Made by a program: the position numbers and the translations under genes. From contig NZ_ABCP01000022.1 of NCBI RefSeq assembly GCF_000170835.1, positions 1 to 59,687 of the forward strand: DNA of 59,687 bases, written 5' to 3'. This document shows, in pieces, positions 1-7,707 of the stretch; the first letter of the stretch is position 1; each line of letters begins with the position of its first letter. The notes beneath the pieces were generated by a model. That model was not told the DNA's origin. It saw only the letters and a list, made by a program, of their open reading frames with translations, and did not search any database. Source of the stretch: Marinobacter algicola DG893 (GTDB lineage Bacteria > Pseudomonadota > Gammaproteobacteria > Pseudomonadales > Oleiphilaceae).

Positions 1-152
1 AAGTCCAGGGACATCACGAAGATGGATAGAATGATGATGGTCGTCACCTTATCCACGAAAAAGGAGTTGGACTCCAGGAACAGTGGCACGAACAGAGTCA
101 CCACGAAGAACATCGGAACGAGGATTCGCTCGGTGCGTTTCTCGAAAATCAT
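1..152 (-). CDS. Branched-chain amino-acid ABC transporter permease (LivM type), N-terminal part
   Basis: Only the first 50 or so codons are inside the window; the gene runs off the left edge. The protein starts MIFEKRTERILVPMFFVV, a short basic cytoplasmic N-terminus followed by a hydrophobic helix, as expected of a LivM-type permease of the HAAT family. The ATG at 152 is preceded by GGGAG at a good distance, and the LivH-type gene ends 16 bp upstream, so the two are translated from one operon. LivM identity rests mainly on position after LivH; the substrate could equally be an amide or urea. Confidence 0.75.
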   Translation of the reverse strand, partial: MIFEKRTERILVPMFFVVTLFVPLFLESNSFFVDKVTTIIILSIFVMSLD

Positions 153-168
153 GATCGGCTCCCGCTTA

Positions 169-1032
169 CTACTTCGCGAACAGGCCCTGGGGCTTTACCA
201 GCAGCACCAGGATCATAAAGATGTAGATAATCATGTTGGACATGCTCGGCATCAGCACTGATGAAAAAGTGCTGATCAGGCCCACCAGCAAGGCGCCCAC
301 GAATGCACCCGTGATCGAGCCCATGCCACCGATGACCACCACTACAAAACAGGTAATCAGAACGCTCTCGCCCATGCCCGGCACGATCGAGCGCATGGGC
401 GCGGCGATGATGCCGGAGACAGCCGCCAGCATGACGCCGATAGCAAACACGATGGTGTAGAGGCTTTTGATGTTGACGCCCAGGGCTTCCACCATCTCCC
501 GGTTGGACTCCCCAGCTCGGATCAGCATGCCCAGCCGGGTGCTGCGCACCACGTAATACAGCGCGCCGGCGATGGCTACGCAGATCAGGGCTGCGAATAT
601 GCGGTAGATGGGATAGCTGGAGTTGTCGGTAAACGGAATACCCCCGCCCAGCGCGCCGGGCACGGCCACGCCGTAGGGATCGTTACCGAACAGGATGCTC
701 TGCAACGAATTGAACACGAAGATCATGCCGATGGTCAGCAGCACCTGGTCCAAGTGGTTGCGATTATACAGCCGCTGTATCAGCACCCGCTCGATCAGGA
801 TGCCCAGAGTCAGCGCGATGATGGCCGAGATCACCGCCGAAACGGTGAAGCTGCCGGTGACGGTGACGAAGTACCACACTAGGTACGCGCCCACCATGTA
901 CATGGAACCATGGGCCAGGTTCAGGATGCCCATAACGCCAAACACCAGCGTCAGTCCGGAGGCAATCAGGAACAGTAGCAAGCCGTACTGAATCCCGTTG
1001 ATAAGTTGCACGAAGAAGAGTTCGGTCGTCAT
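169..1032 (-). CDS. Branched-chain amino-acid ABC transporter permease (LivH type)
   Basis: Integral membrane permease of 287 residues with about eight hydrophobic helices, the usual size for LivH. The N-terminal part (about residues 10-50, with NGIQYGLLLFLIASGLTLVF and GILNLAHGSMYMVGAY) is the most conserved stretch of LivH/BraD proteins, and the segment with VIGGMGSITGAFVGALLVG near residue 235 is the cytoplasmic loop that contacts the ATPase. It forms the inner-membrane channel with the LivM-type partner that follows it. The binding-protein gene ends 108 bp upstream on the same strand, so binding protein, LivH and LivM form an operon; the ATPase genes are presumably beyond the left edge. 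Exact substrate cannot be read from sequence. Confidence 0.9.
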   Translation of the reverse strand: MTTELFFVQLINGIQYGLLLFLIASGLTLVFGVMGILNLAHGSMYMVGAYLVWYFVTVTGSFTVSAVISAIIALTLGILIERVLIQRLYNRNHLDQVLLTIGMIFVFNSLQSILFGNDPYGVAVPGALGGGIPFTDNSSYPIYRIFAALICVAIAGALYYVVRSTRLGMLIRAGESNREMVEALGVNIKSLYTIVFAIGVMLAAVSGIIAAPMRSIVPGMGESVLITCFVVVVIGGMGSITGAFVGALLVGLISTFSSVLMPSMSNMIIYIFMILVLLVKPQGLFAK

Positions 1033-1055
1033 AGAGGTACCCAGCGATGTTGCAG

Positions 1056-1100
1056 CGGACCCATGCCGGGTCCGAGAGGGTGTTTTTCATGAGACACCCT
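1056..1100 (-). other. Two stem-loops between binding-protein and permease genes
   Basis: Two adjacent hairpins lie in the 108-bp gap between the binding-protein stop and the LivH start. One has 7-bp arms CGGACCC/GGGTCCG (1056-1062 and 1068-1074). The other has 7-bp arms AGGGTGT/ACACCCT (1077-1083 and 1094-1100). Neither is followed by a T-run in the transcribed direction. Intercistronic hairpins of this kind often protect the upstream binding-protein mRNA, giving more binding protein than permease; that role is an inference. Confidence 0.55.
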
Positions 1101-1140
1101 GGTCCGTTGTTGGCGGGCCGGGGTGTGTTTTACAGGCGGA

Positions 1141-2310
1141 TCAGAGCTTACAGCCTCGCGCCGGATCTTCCAGAGCTTCCGCTGCCACGCTGGCCACTAC
1201 GTTCACGCCGTTTTTCACTTCCCGCAGATAGATGTTCTGCACTGGGTTATGGGCCCGGGAGAAAGTGAAGTCACCGCGCGGACTGTTGATGGTCAGTTTT
1301 TCCATGGTGTTGATCACCGCCTGTTTGTCGCTGACGTCTCCGTCAAGCAGGTTGATGGTTTTGATGATAGCTTGGCCTGCGTCATAGCCTTGGACTGCGT
1401 AGATGTCCGGATAGTGGCCATACTCGGTATGGAAGGTCTCTCTAAACTCCAGGTTTTTTGGCACATCCAACTGCTCGGCATAGTGGAGGGTTGTAAGCAC
1501 GCCCTCTGCTGCTTCGCCTTGAGCTTCCAACGTGCCCTCGGTGAGAAAGCCCGAACCTAACAGCGGGATTTTGCCGCGCAAGCCCATCGCATCGTAGTCT
1601 TTGACAAACTTGGCTGCGCCGCCGCCCGCAAAGAATACGAATACGGCATCGGGATCTTGGGCGGCGATGTCACTGATGTGTGGCTGAAAGTTGGTGGATG
1701 GAAAAGGCATCAATACCTTCTTAACTACGTTGCCGCCACCAGCCTCAAAGGACTCTTCGAAGGCTTCCAAGCTTTCTCGACCCATACCGTAATTCCAGCT
1801 AATTAGGTACACGTCCTTGTAGCCCTTATCGAGAGCAACCTTACCCATGGGGTAGGACGGCTGCCAAGAAGAAAAGGAGGTCCTGAAAATGTTCGGCGAA
1901 CAAAGCGATCCGGTGGCGGCGGCAGCGCCGGCATTCGGAATAATCATCACGGTATCCTTGCCTCGCAGCACCTTGATCATCCCCATTGCTACGCCAGAGT
2001 GAGCTGGCCCAAAAATGAAATCTGCTTTGTGTTGCATAAGTAGGGATGTTGCTAATTCCGGAGCTCTCGCAGGCTTGGCTTCCGTGTCAAGTGTAATTAC
2101 TTCGATTGAATTTTGATGAGAGTTATTCGTATATGGTTTCAGTGCAAGCAAAAAACCATCAAGCCCAGACTGGCCCGGTCCAGCATATACCCCACTCAAT
2201 GGCTGCATTACTCCAATTTTTATATCGGAAGATGCGAGCGCGGTATTTGTAGCCATGCTCATAAAATATCCCAACACTAGCATTACGAAATAGGTTTTAA
2301 ACTTATTCAT
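1141..2310 (-). CDS. Periplasmic substrate-binding protein, LivJ/LivK-type
   Basis: Captures the substrate in the periplasm for the permeases encoded downstream. From the ATG at 2310 the protein is 389 residues: a signal peptide MNKFKTYFVMLVLGYFMSMA ending near ALASS, then DIKIGVMQPLSGVYAGPGQS, the typical first strand and loop of type I periplasmic binding proteins (Peripla_BP_6). A longer frame starts at TTG 2325, but the ATG at 2310 has GGAG nine bases upstream, overlapping that TTG codon region, so 2310 is preferred. The N-terminal third is visibly more AT-rich than the rest of the gene. Ligand class (branched-chain amino acids, amides, urea or aromatic acids) is not determinable. Confidence 0.88.
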   Translation of the reverse strand: MNKFKTYFVMLVLGYFMSMATNTALASSDIKIGVMQPLSGVYAGPGQSGLDGFLLALKPYTNNSHQNSIEVITLDTEAKPARAPELATSLLMQHKADFIFGPAHSGVAMGMIKVLRGKDTVMIIPNAGAAAATGSLCSPNIFRTSFSSWQPSYPMGKVALDKGYKDVYLISWNYGMGRESLEAFEESFEAGGGNVVKKVLMPFPSTNFQPHISDIAAQDPDAVFVFFAGGGAAKFVKDYDAMGLRGKIPLLGSGFLTEGTLEAQGEAAEGVLTTLHYAEQLDVPKNLEFRETFHTEYGHYPDIYAVQGYDAGQAIIKTINLLDGDVSDKQAVINTMEKLTINSPRGDFTFSRAHNPVQNIYLREVKNGVNVVASVAAEALEDPARGCKL

Positions 2311-2487
2311 TTTTGAGTGCTCCAACTCTTATTTTAGTGCTTCTATTGGAAAGCATTTCGCTTGAGGTTGATATCCCTTCTGTGCAGATCTTATCCCCAC
2401 ATTGCAGTTACTTAGAGAGTTTCAGAATTAGTCCCCAAAATCAGCGATATAACGAACATCGTCAACTGCACAGGATTCGTTGCCACC

Positions 2488-2940
2488 ATGGACCAGATCA
2501 CCTTCTCCGAAACCGAGTACCAGACTAAGAAGCAGAAGAGCCGCTGCAAAAATTTTTCTGGAGCGAATGGACAAATTGATTCCCTAGAAGCAGTTAGAGA
2601 GGAAAGTAGCTCGTTATTACCCCAAGGGCCCGAAAGGACGACCTCCGTACCCGTTGTCTGCGATGCAGCGAGCCCACTGCATGCAGTTGCTCTATAACCT
2701 GAGCGACCTGGCGATGGAAGACGCTCTGTACGAGATCGAATCCATGCGGCACTTCGCTGATCTGAGACTGGACCGTTTGCCGGACGAGACCGCCATTCTC
2801 AACTTCCGTCATTTACTGGAGCAGCCCAGCCTTGGCAAGGTACTGGTCAAAGAGGTAAACAAGCATTTGGAGAAAAACGGCCTGATATTGCGTGAAGGCA
2901 GGATTGTCGATGCCACTATTATTTCCGCAAGTGAATCGCG
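2488..2940 (+). pseudogene. IS5-family transposase remnant, frameshifted and truncated
   Basis: Starts MDQITFSETEYQTKK, the characteristic N-terminus of an IS5-group transposase. Homology leaves the frame near the AT-rich tract at about 2550 and resumes in another frame as FLERMDKLIP, a stop (TAG 2585-2587, where the family has Trp), then [26 protein letters not shown] and the helix [22 protein letters not shown], continuing to [14 protein letters not shown] near 2930. The DDE catalytic domain beyond the first Asp is missing. One frameshift, one nonsense codon and loss of more than half of the gene make it inactive. No complete terminal inverted repeats were recognised. Confidence 0.85.
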
Positions 2941-2958
2941 GAAGGCTTCAATGGACTG

Positions 2959-3120
2959 CTATAGTTTCCGAATTTTATCGGCTGCATTGCCGGCTTTCTG
3001 ATCCAGCTTCTCGCCTTCGGTGGCCAAGGCCGAAACTTCCTCGGATACACGGGCCGTCGTCGCGGTAATCCGATCTGGAAGCCCCTCAAGGCCAATGCCC
3101 GCGAGCATCTCATTCTGCAC
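2959..3120 (-). CDS. Unidentified short reading frame, coiled-coil-like
   Basis: From GTG 3120 (or ATG 3108) this frame gives 53 residues. The middle ([19 protein letters not shown]) is charged with heptad-like spacing that suggests a short coiled coil. Codon choice looks like real coding sequence, yet no family is recognised. It starts immediately after the IS remnant on the opposite strand and lies in the same frame as the fragment at 3163-3285, separated by two in-frame stops. It may be a small gene or the surviving tail of a larger one from a lost mobile region. No strong ribosome-binding site was seen. Confidence 0.3.
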   Translation of the reverse strand: MQNEMLAGIGLEGLPDRITATTARVSEEVSALATEGEKLDQKAGNAADKIRKL

Positions 3121-3162
3121 TTTGCGCCCGAATCGGATCAGTCAGCCTCGATCGTTTGGTCT

Positions 3163-3285
3163 CTACTCGTTCGCCACTTTCACGAACCGCGTGAGGATTG
3201 ACAGCAACTTCTTAGTATCCTGATCGACGATGAGCTCGACCCGCTCGCCGAGACGAAACTCGCGTGCGAATTTCTCAATGTGGAC
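3163..3285 (-). pseudogene. C-terminal fragment of an unidentified protein
   Basis: An open stretch of 40 codons encodes HIEKFAREFRLGERVELIVD followed by QDTKKLLSILTRFVKVANE and a TAG stop. The sequence looks protein-like (amphipathic helices, normal codon use) but is closed upstream by TAA at 3286-3288 with no start codon, so it is probably the end of a truncated gene. It is in the same reading frame as the short frame at 2959-3120. Origin unknown; a plasmid, phage or integrative element is possible because of the neighbouring IS remnant. Confidence 0.25.
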
Positions 3286-3341
3286 TTACCCCGGTACAGT
3301 AGGCGCTCCTAGCCTATGATCGGAGCATAAGAGGAATTTTC

Positions 3342-4082
3342 ATGAGAGCAGGCGTGCTGATCATCGTAGCATTCTGGTGCCTTCCAGTTTCTTCTCAAAC
3401 GCTCGAGATTATGGGGTCGGACGAGGGTTTTCTGCCGTTTTATTACGGTGACAACCTCAACAAGGGCATTCTGGTCGAGGTGATCAATGAGTTCAGCCTG
3501 GAGGCCGGTATTACAGCCGGTTTTCGCCCGATGCCGCGCAAACGCCAGGCCTGGGCCCTGGAAAAAGGACGAGCCAATGCGGTTTTTGCCAACCCGTTAT
3601 GGATGCCGCTGCCAGACCGGATGCACGCCGTAGGACCGGTGTTAACCTGGCGAGATCGTCTGTTCGCACAACCTGGCCGACAACCGGCCTCCTTCGATGA
3701 TCTTGATGGCAGCATCTGTCTGCGAAAATGGTTTGTCTACAGTGATCAACTTGAGCGGCGGATTGGTACCAACCTGGCCCGCCATGACTCTTACAATGCC
3801 CAACAGATGCTGGGCATGTTTCTGAACAAACGCTGCGATTACGCCGTCATGAACGAAATGGAGTTCCGGTTTCTGGCAAAGTTGGTGGAAGTCGATCCGA
3901 ATTTTTACAGCACGGAACTGATCGACGCCGAATGGCCGGTCTATCTTGGTATCCTCAAAACCGAGGCGGCTCTGATTGAAGCGGCGGAAGCTTTTTTCGC
4001 TACCCACACGGTTGATGCGGAAGCCATGCTACCCAAACTGCCGCCGCCGGACCGACATATCTCGATTCAGCCGGACAAGTAA
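3342..4082 (+). CDS. Periplasmic solute-binding protein (SBP_bac_3-like), orphan
   Basis: A 246-residue secreted protein. Residues 1-19 (MRAGVLIIVAFWCLPVSSQT) form a signal peptide. The mature part begins LEIMGSDEGFLPFYYGDN and contains KGILVEVINEFSLEAGI and PRKRQAWALEKGRANAVFA, the ligand-binding arrangement of the type II amino-acid-binding fold. No permease or ATPase gene is next to it, so it may serve a distant transporter or act as a sensor. AGAGGA precedes the ATG by a normal distance. The next gene starts 14 bp downstream. A similar lone binding protein is present at 38916-39710. Confidence 0.75.
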   Translation: MRAGVLIIVAFWCLPVSSQTLEIMGSDEGFLPFYYGDNLNKGILVEVINEFSLEAGITAGFRPMPRKRQAWALEKGRANAVFANPLWMPLPDRMHAVGPVLTWRDRLFAQPGRQPASFDDLDGSICLRKWFVYSDQLERRIGTNLARHDSYNAQQMLGMFLNKRCDYAVMNEMEFRFLAKLVEVDPNFYSTELIDAEWPVYLGILKTEAALIEAAEAFFATHTVDAEAMLPKLPPPDRHISIQPDK

Positions 4083-4096
4083 GGCAACTGATTACT

Positions 4097-5200
4097 ATGA
4101 CCGCTCCCCTCACCATGGATCATTTGCGCCGCTACGCCATCTCGCGCAGTCTCTTCAAGCCGACCACTTTGTCACGTGCGATTAATAAACTGGGTTTCGT
4201 CCAGCTCGACCCAATACGAGCGCCGGCCCGGGCGCAGGATTTGACGCTCCGCCATCGTGTTATCGACTACCACGCGGGTGACCTGGAGGCTCGCTACCCT
4301 CGCCTGGCGATCGAGGAAGACTTCTTTATCAACTACGGGGTTCTGCCCCACACCACGCAGCGCCTTATGCACCCGCGCACGGCGCGCACCGAGTGGCCAC
4401 GCTCACGCTGGGAACAGGCGCAGGCGGTGCAGGAATTTGTGCGAAGCCGTGGTGTCGTTCACCCGCGCGAGGTGGACTCAGCCTTCGAGCATGGCACCAC
4501 CAAGAATTGGTTCGGCGGTGATAGCCGTGCCAGTACGCAGCTCTTGGACGGCATGCATTATCGTGGGCTGCTGCGTGTGGCAAAGCGCGAAGCCGGGGTG
4601 CGCCTGTATGCGCCGCCGCTCGCTGATGAGCGCGACGCGGTGGACCCGGATACCACACTGGACGCTTTGGTCGACGTGGCCGTCGCAAAATATGCCCCGC
4701 TGCCTGCGGCTACGCTCAGCCGCCTGGTAACGAGCGTGAGTTCTGCAGCGGTCCCGCAGTGGCGCGAGCGTCGTCGTGAAGCACTCGCGCGCGCAAAGGC
4801 TCGGCTGCCCCAGGCGACGGTGGATGGCTGTCGCTGGTTTTGGCCCATCGGCGAGAATCCTGGCAGCCGCCGCTTTGCGGGTGACGATGTGCTGGATGAC
4901 GACTTGCGCCTACTGGCGCCCTTCGATCCTTTAGTTTGGGACCGCGATCGCTTCGAGCGTTTCTGGGGCTGGGCCTACCGTTTCGAGGCCTACACTCCGG
5001 CACCGAAGCGGGTGCGTGGTTACTATGCACTGCCTATGCTGTGGCGTGGTCATGTCATAGGCTGGGCAAATGCTGCCGTACGTGATGGGCAATTGGAGCT
5101 GGAGCCAGGGTATGTGCGCGGACATGCCCCAGGCGACGCCGCGTTCAAGCCCGCATTGCAGGACGAGCGGGCACGCCTCGAGCGCTTTCTTTCACTGTGA
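4097..5200 (+). CDS. YcaQ-family winged-helix DNA glycosylase (HTH_42)
   Basis: Member of the HTH_42/YcaQ (AlkX) family, whose studied members unhook DNA interstrand crosslinks or excise alkylated bases. The protein is 367 residues, the normal family length. The N-terminus MDHLRRYAISRSLFKPTT then LGFVQLDPIRAPARAQDLTL is the family signature, including the QLDP segment. Later regions (LLDGMHYRGLLRVAKREAGV; LLAPFDPLVWDRDR; ALPMLWRGHVIGWAN) also fit. An alternative ATG lies at 4115. The gene is GC-rich compared with the binding protein upstream. The active residues of the family were not checked by alignment. Confidence 0.85.
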   Translation: MTAPLTMDHLRRYAISRSLFKPTTLSRAINKLGFVQLDPIRAPARAQDLTLRHRVIDYHAGDLEARYPRLAIEEDFFINYGVLPHTTQRLMHPRTARTEWPRSRWEQAQAVQEFVRSRGVVHPREVDSAFEHGTTKNWFGGDSRASTQLLDGMHYRGLLRVAKREAGVRLYAPPLADERDAVDPDTTLDALVDVAVAKYAPLPAATLSRLVTSVSSAAVPQWRERRREALARAKARLPQATVDGCRWFWPIGENPGSRRFAGDDVLDDDLRLLAPFDPLVWDRDRFERFWGWAYRFEAYTPAPKRVRGYYALPMLWRGHVIGWANAAVRDGQLELEPGYVRGHAPGDAAFKPALQDERARLERFLSL

Positions 5201-5349
5201 GGCTAGGTGTGCGGGCGTAAAATGAGATCAGAAGAATAAATGAGCGAATTCGTCGGAGAGCATTTTCGAGGATTCTGAACAGGCGAGGGAATGGGCGGCC
5301 CTGGCGTTCTATGCGGCGCTCCGGGCCACTCCGGCAGAAGGTCTTTTGA

Positions 5350-5802
5350 ATGAGTATGGATATCTCGATCCAGCAAGGAACGGCTGAACACCTATCGGAC
5401 ATACACAATCTGGTTCTGGAATGGGGTTATTCCTCCAACGAATCTCAGACTGGGGCATGGCTAGAGGCGTTGTTGGAATCTCCGAGCCATCAGATATGGG
5501 TGGCTATTTCAGATGCCGCAGTGGTTGGGTGGGCGGTCGCCGAGAGGCGTATTTCTATCCGTGAGCTGTTTACCTCTGAGATCACTGGGCTGGTTGTGAG
5601 CGCCAATGTTCGACGGGCGGGTGTTGGGCGCTTGCTCGTTCAGGCTGTTGAAGACTGGTCCCGCGCCAAAGGGCTGTCACGGGTTGTGGTACGATCCAAT
5701 GTGAATCGTTCGGAGTCCCATGGGTTTTACCCGTCTATCGGTTTCGAGCATACAAAGACGACTCATGTTTATGTGAAAGATCTGGATGGGTCCACGCTAT
5801 GA
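5350..5802 (+). CDS. GNAT-family N-acetyltransferase
   Basis: A single-domain acetyl-CoA-dependent acyltransferase of 150 residues. Motif A is visible as ITGLVVSANVRRAGVGRLLV (about residues 78-97, R-R-x-G-V-G pyrophosphate-binding loop), followed by VVVRSNVNRSESHGFYPSIGF, the usual N-R-S-H-x-F-Y end. AAGG stands eight bases before the ATG. Its stop overlaps the start of the lipoprotein gene by 4 bp (ATGA), so the two are translationally coupled, with the DUF2798 gene close behind. Substrate unknown. Confidence 0.88.
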   Translation: MSMDISIQQGTAEHLSDIHNLVLEWGYSSNESQTGAWLEALLESPSHQIWVAISDAAVVGWAVAERRISIRELFTSEITGLVVSANVRRAGVGRLLVQAVEDWSRAKGLSRVVVRSNVNRSESHGFYPSIGFEHTKTTHVYVKDLDGSTL

Positions 5803-6095
5803 AGTGCATTTTCACCATACTTTTGGGCATAGGCCTTATTGGTTGTGCTTCGCAGCAATCAGCCGTCGATCTGAAGAACTCGGATTCTGCCATCATTGGT
5901 GAAAAGCCCGAAGGTTATCCAAAAACCTTTATCAAGCGCCTGCCTGATTTGCCCGGTTTTTGTATTGAGGTGACAGAAGACTGGAGAGAACATCCGTATC
6001 AGGGTGAGACGATCTGGCTGAAGGAAAAAACAATAAAGAGTCTGAACTGCCCTGGAGAACCCTTACCAAGCTCTACGAATGTCTTGAAGAGATAA
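5799..6095 (+). CDS. Small lipoprotein of unknown function
   Basis: Encodes 98 residues with a lipoprotein signal: MKCIFTILLGIGLIGCASQQ contains the lipobox LIGC, so Cys16 should be lipidated after cleavage and the protein anchored in a membrane facing the periplasm. The mature part is small and polar with two further cysteines (GFCIEVTED and LNCPGEP) that could form a disulfide. It overlaps the acetyltransferase gene by 4 bp and is followed after 3 bp by the DUF2798 gene, so the three form one transcription unit. No family recognised. Confidence 0.75.
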   Translation: MKCIFTILLGIGLIGCASQQSAVDLKNSDSAIIGEKPEGYPKTFIKRLPDLPGFCIEVTEDWREHPYQGETIWLKEKTIKSLNCPGEPLPSSTNVLKR

Positions 6096-6098
6096 AGA

Positions 6099-6329
6099 AT
6101 GATTGACCGCAAATATCACAGAATCGTGTTTTCGTTTTTCATGTCACTGTTGATGTCCTGCATCATGTCGCTGGTGATCAGTGTTTTCAACGTGGGTTGG
6201 GTCAGCAACATCGTTTCAATCTGGCTGAATGCCTGGCTTTTTGCGTTTGCGGTCGCCTTTCCCACCATCATGCTGGTGTCGCCCGTGGTTCACAAGCTGG
6301 TCAGCCTGGCGTTGAAGGACGAGGCTTGA
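6099..6329 (+). CDS. DUF2798 family small membrane protein
   Basis: A 76-residue protein with two predicted membrane helices: FSFFMSLLMSCIMSLVISVF (about residues 11-30) and WLFAFAVAFPTIMLVSPVVH (about 46-65). The arrangement MIDRKYHRIVFSFFMSLLMS with a central IWLNAW segment is typical of DUF2798 proteins, of unknown function. It follows the lipoprotein gene after 3 bp and is the last gene of the short operon; the DUF418 gene converges on it with only 9 bp between stops. Confidence 0.8.
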   Translation: MIDRKYHRIVFSFFMSLLMSCIMSLVISVFNVGWVSNIVSIWLNAWLFAFAVAFPTIMLVSPVVHKLVSLALKDEA

Positions 6330-6338
6330 TTTCTATTT

Positions 6339-7514
6339 CTATGCCTCTGTTCGGAGCAACCTTGGCCGCTTGCGCTTCATCTGCCAGCGCCAGAGCCATT
6401 CCAGGGGCCCTTGGGTGAATAGCCGCAGCCAGACAGCGCTGAAGATCATCTGGGCGATGAATAATACCGTTGAATACAGCATCAGCGCGGCGAGCGAGAG
6501 TGAGGCGAAGCGGTCGCCCCACATGCCATAGAAGACGCAGATGCAGACGGCGGACTGCAGAATGTAGTTGGTGAGTGCCATACGACCGGTTGGCGCAAGG
6601 GCCGAGCGAACCGCCCCGGTCAAGCGTCCCCTGCCCCGCCACCAAAGCAGCAGAACGGCACCATAGCCCATGGCAAGCAACGGTGGAGCGCCTACACCGC
6701 CCAGCAAATTTACAACCCTGTGGGCCAGGCTCTCTTCACCCAGTTTGACCTCGGCCATGGCCAGGGCGGTGCCGACCACCAGGCCAACCAATGCCACCGC
6801 AACCAATAGCCGGACATGGCCCGAATTGCGTTCCGCCAGGTGCAGACGGGCAGCGGCGGCGCCGAATAGAAACATCGCCAACACCCGTAGGGGGCGCAGG
6901 TGTTCAATTCGATCCAGAAATACGCTGACGCTTAGGTAGGCATTGGCTTCCACCACCTCCAGGTAACTCCCCCCACTCAGGGCTGGCACATTGTCCTGCA
7001 GCAGGCGCAGTGAAATGCCGCTTCCGAGATCCGCCAACCCCAACTGGGGCGCGAACCAGAGTGCCACACCGGTGAATACCAACAGCGCAACGCCACCGGC
7101 AGCCAGCGTTGGAGCGCGAACGTTCAGGAACGCCCCCAGGAAGAGCCCCATCACCCCATACAACATGAGAATGTCCCACGGGGATAGGAACAGGGAATGG
7201 GCGGCGCCAATAACCAGCAGCCCCAGCATTCGCCGCAAATGGTAGCGGACGGGGCCGTGCTGTACCCGCTGGGCCAGCATCATGAAGCTGTAACCAAACA
7301 GCAGGGAGAACAGGCTGTAGAACTTGGCCCGCACGAGGATGTCCAGCCAGGTGGCAATGGGTTCGTCCCATTCCGACCAGGTTAACGCTTGCCTTGTGTC
7401 AGCGGAGACGAATCCCCAACCCGAGAACACCTGAATATTAATTAGCAGGATACCGAAGATGGCAAAGCCCCGAAGGGCATCCAGACCGTCAATACGTTCG
7501 CCTTTGCTCGCCAT
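6339..7514 (-). CDS. DUF418 domain-containing membrane protein
   Basis: Polytopic inner-membrane protein, 391 residues from the ATG at 7514. The start GERIDGLDALRGFAIFGILL is the classic N-terminus of the DUF418/YeiB family, and the C-terminal third (GRMALTNYILQSAVCICVFY and later LEWLWRWQ) is the DUF418 signature region. About eight to ten hydrophobic helices are visible. A longer frame reaches 7832, but it overlaps the divergent hydrolase gene and has no family homology, whereas ATG 7514 has GGGAG eight bases upstream. Function unknown; transport or acyl transfer has been proposed for relatives. Confidence 0.88.
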   Translation of the reverse strand: MASKGERIDGLDALRGFAIFGILLINIQVFSGWGFVSADTRQALTWSEWDEPIATWLDILVRAKFYSLFSLLFGYSFMMLAQRVQHGPVRYHLRRMLGLLVIGAAHSLFLSPWDILMLYGVMGLFLGAFLNVRAPTLAAGGVALLVFTGVALWFAPQLGLADLGSGISLRLLQDNVPALSGGSYLEVVEANAYLSVSVFLDRIEHLRPLRVLAMFLFGAAAARLHLAERNSGHVRLLVAVALVGLVVGTALAMAEVKLGEESLAHRVVNLLGGVGAPPLLAMGYGAVLLLWWRGRGRLTGAVRSALAPTGRMALTNYILQSAVCICVFYGMWGDRFASLSLAALMLYSTVLFIAQMIFSAVWLRLFTQGPLEWLWRWQMKRKRPRLLRTEA

Positions 7515-7707
7515 TTCGGATACTCCCTGCGCCGCAGTTGGGTTCTTTCCGTATAAACGCAACCTTCGCATATCAGGTTTAGCGGTAATAGATGAAGATC
7601 GCTTGAAGGCTACCGGATCGTAACTGGCGGTTCGTTGACAGCCGTCGGACTGTGCACGCAGCATTGGAACCCTTAGCATTTGTAACCCGGCGCAAACAGG
7701 GAGCCCC

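Noticed and set aside
764..1090. Minus-strand frame of 108 codons overlapping the start of LivH
   Set aside because: Out of frame with LivH, not family-like; the LivH frame has the full signature.
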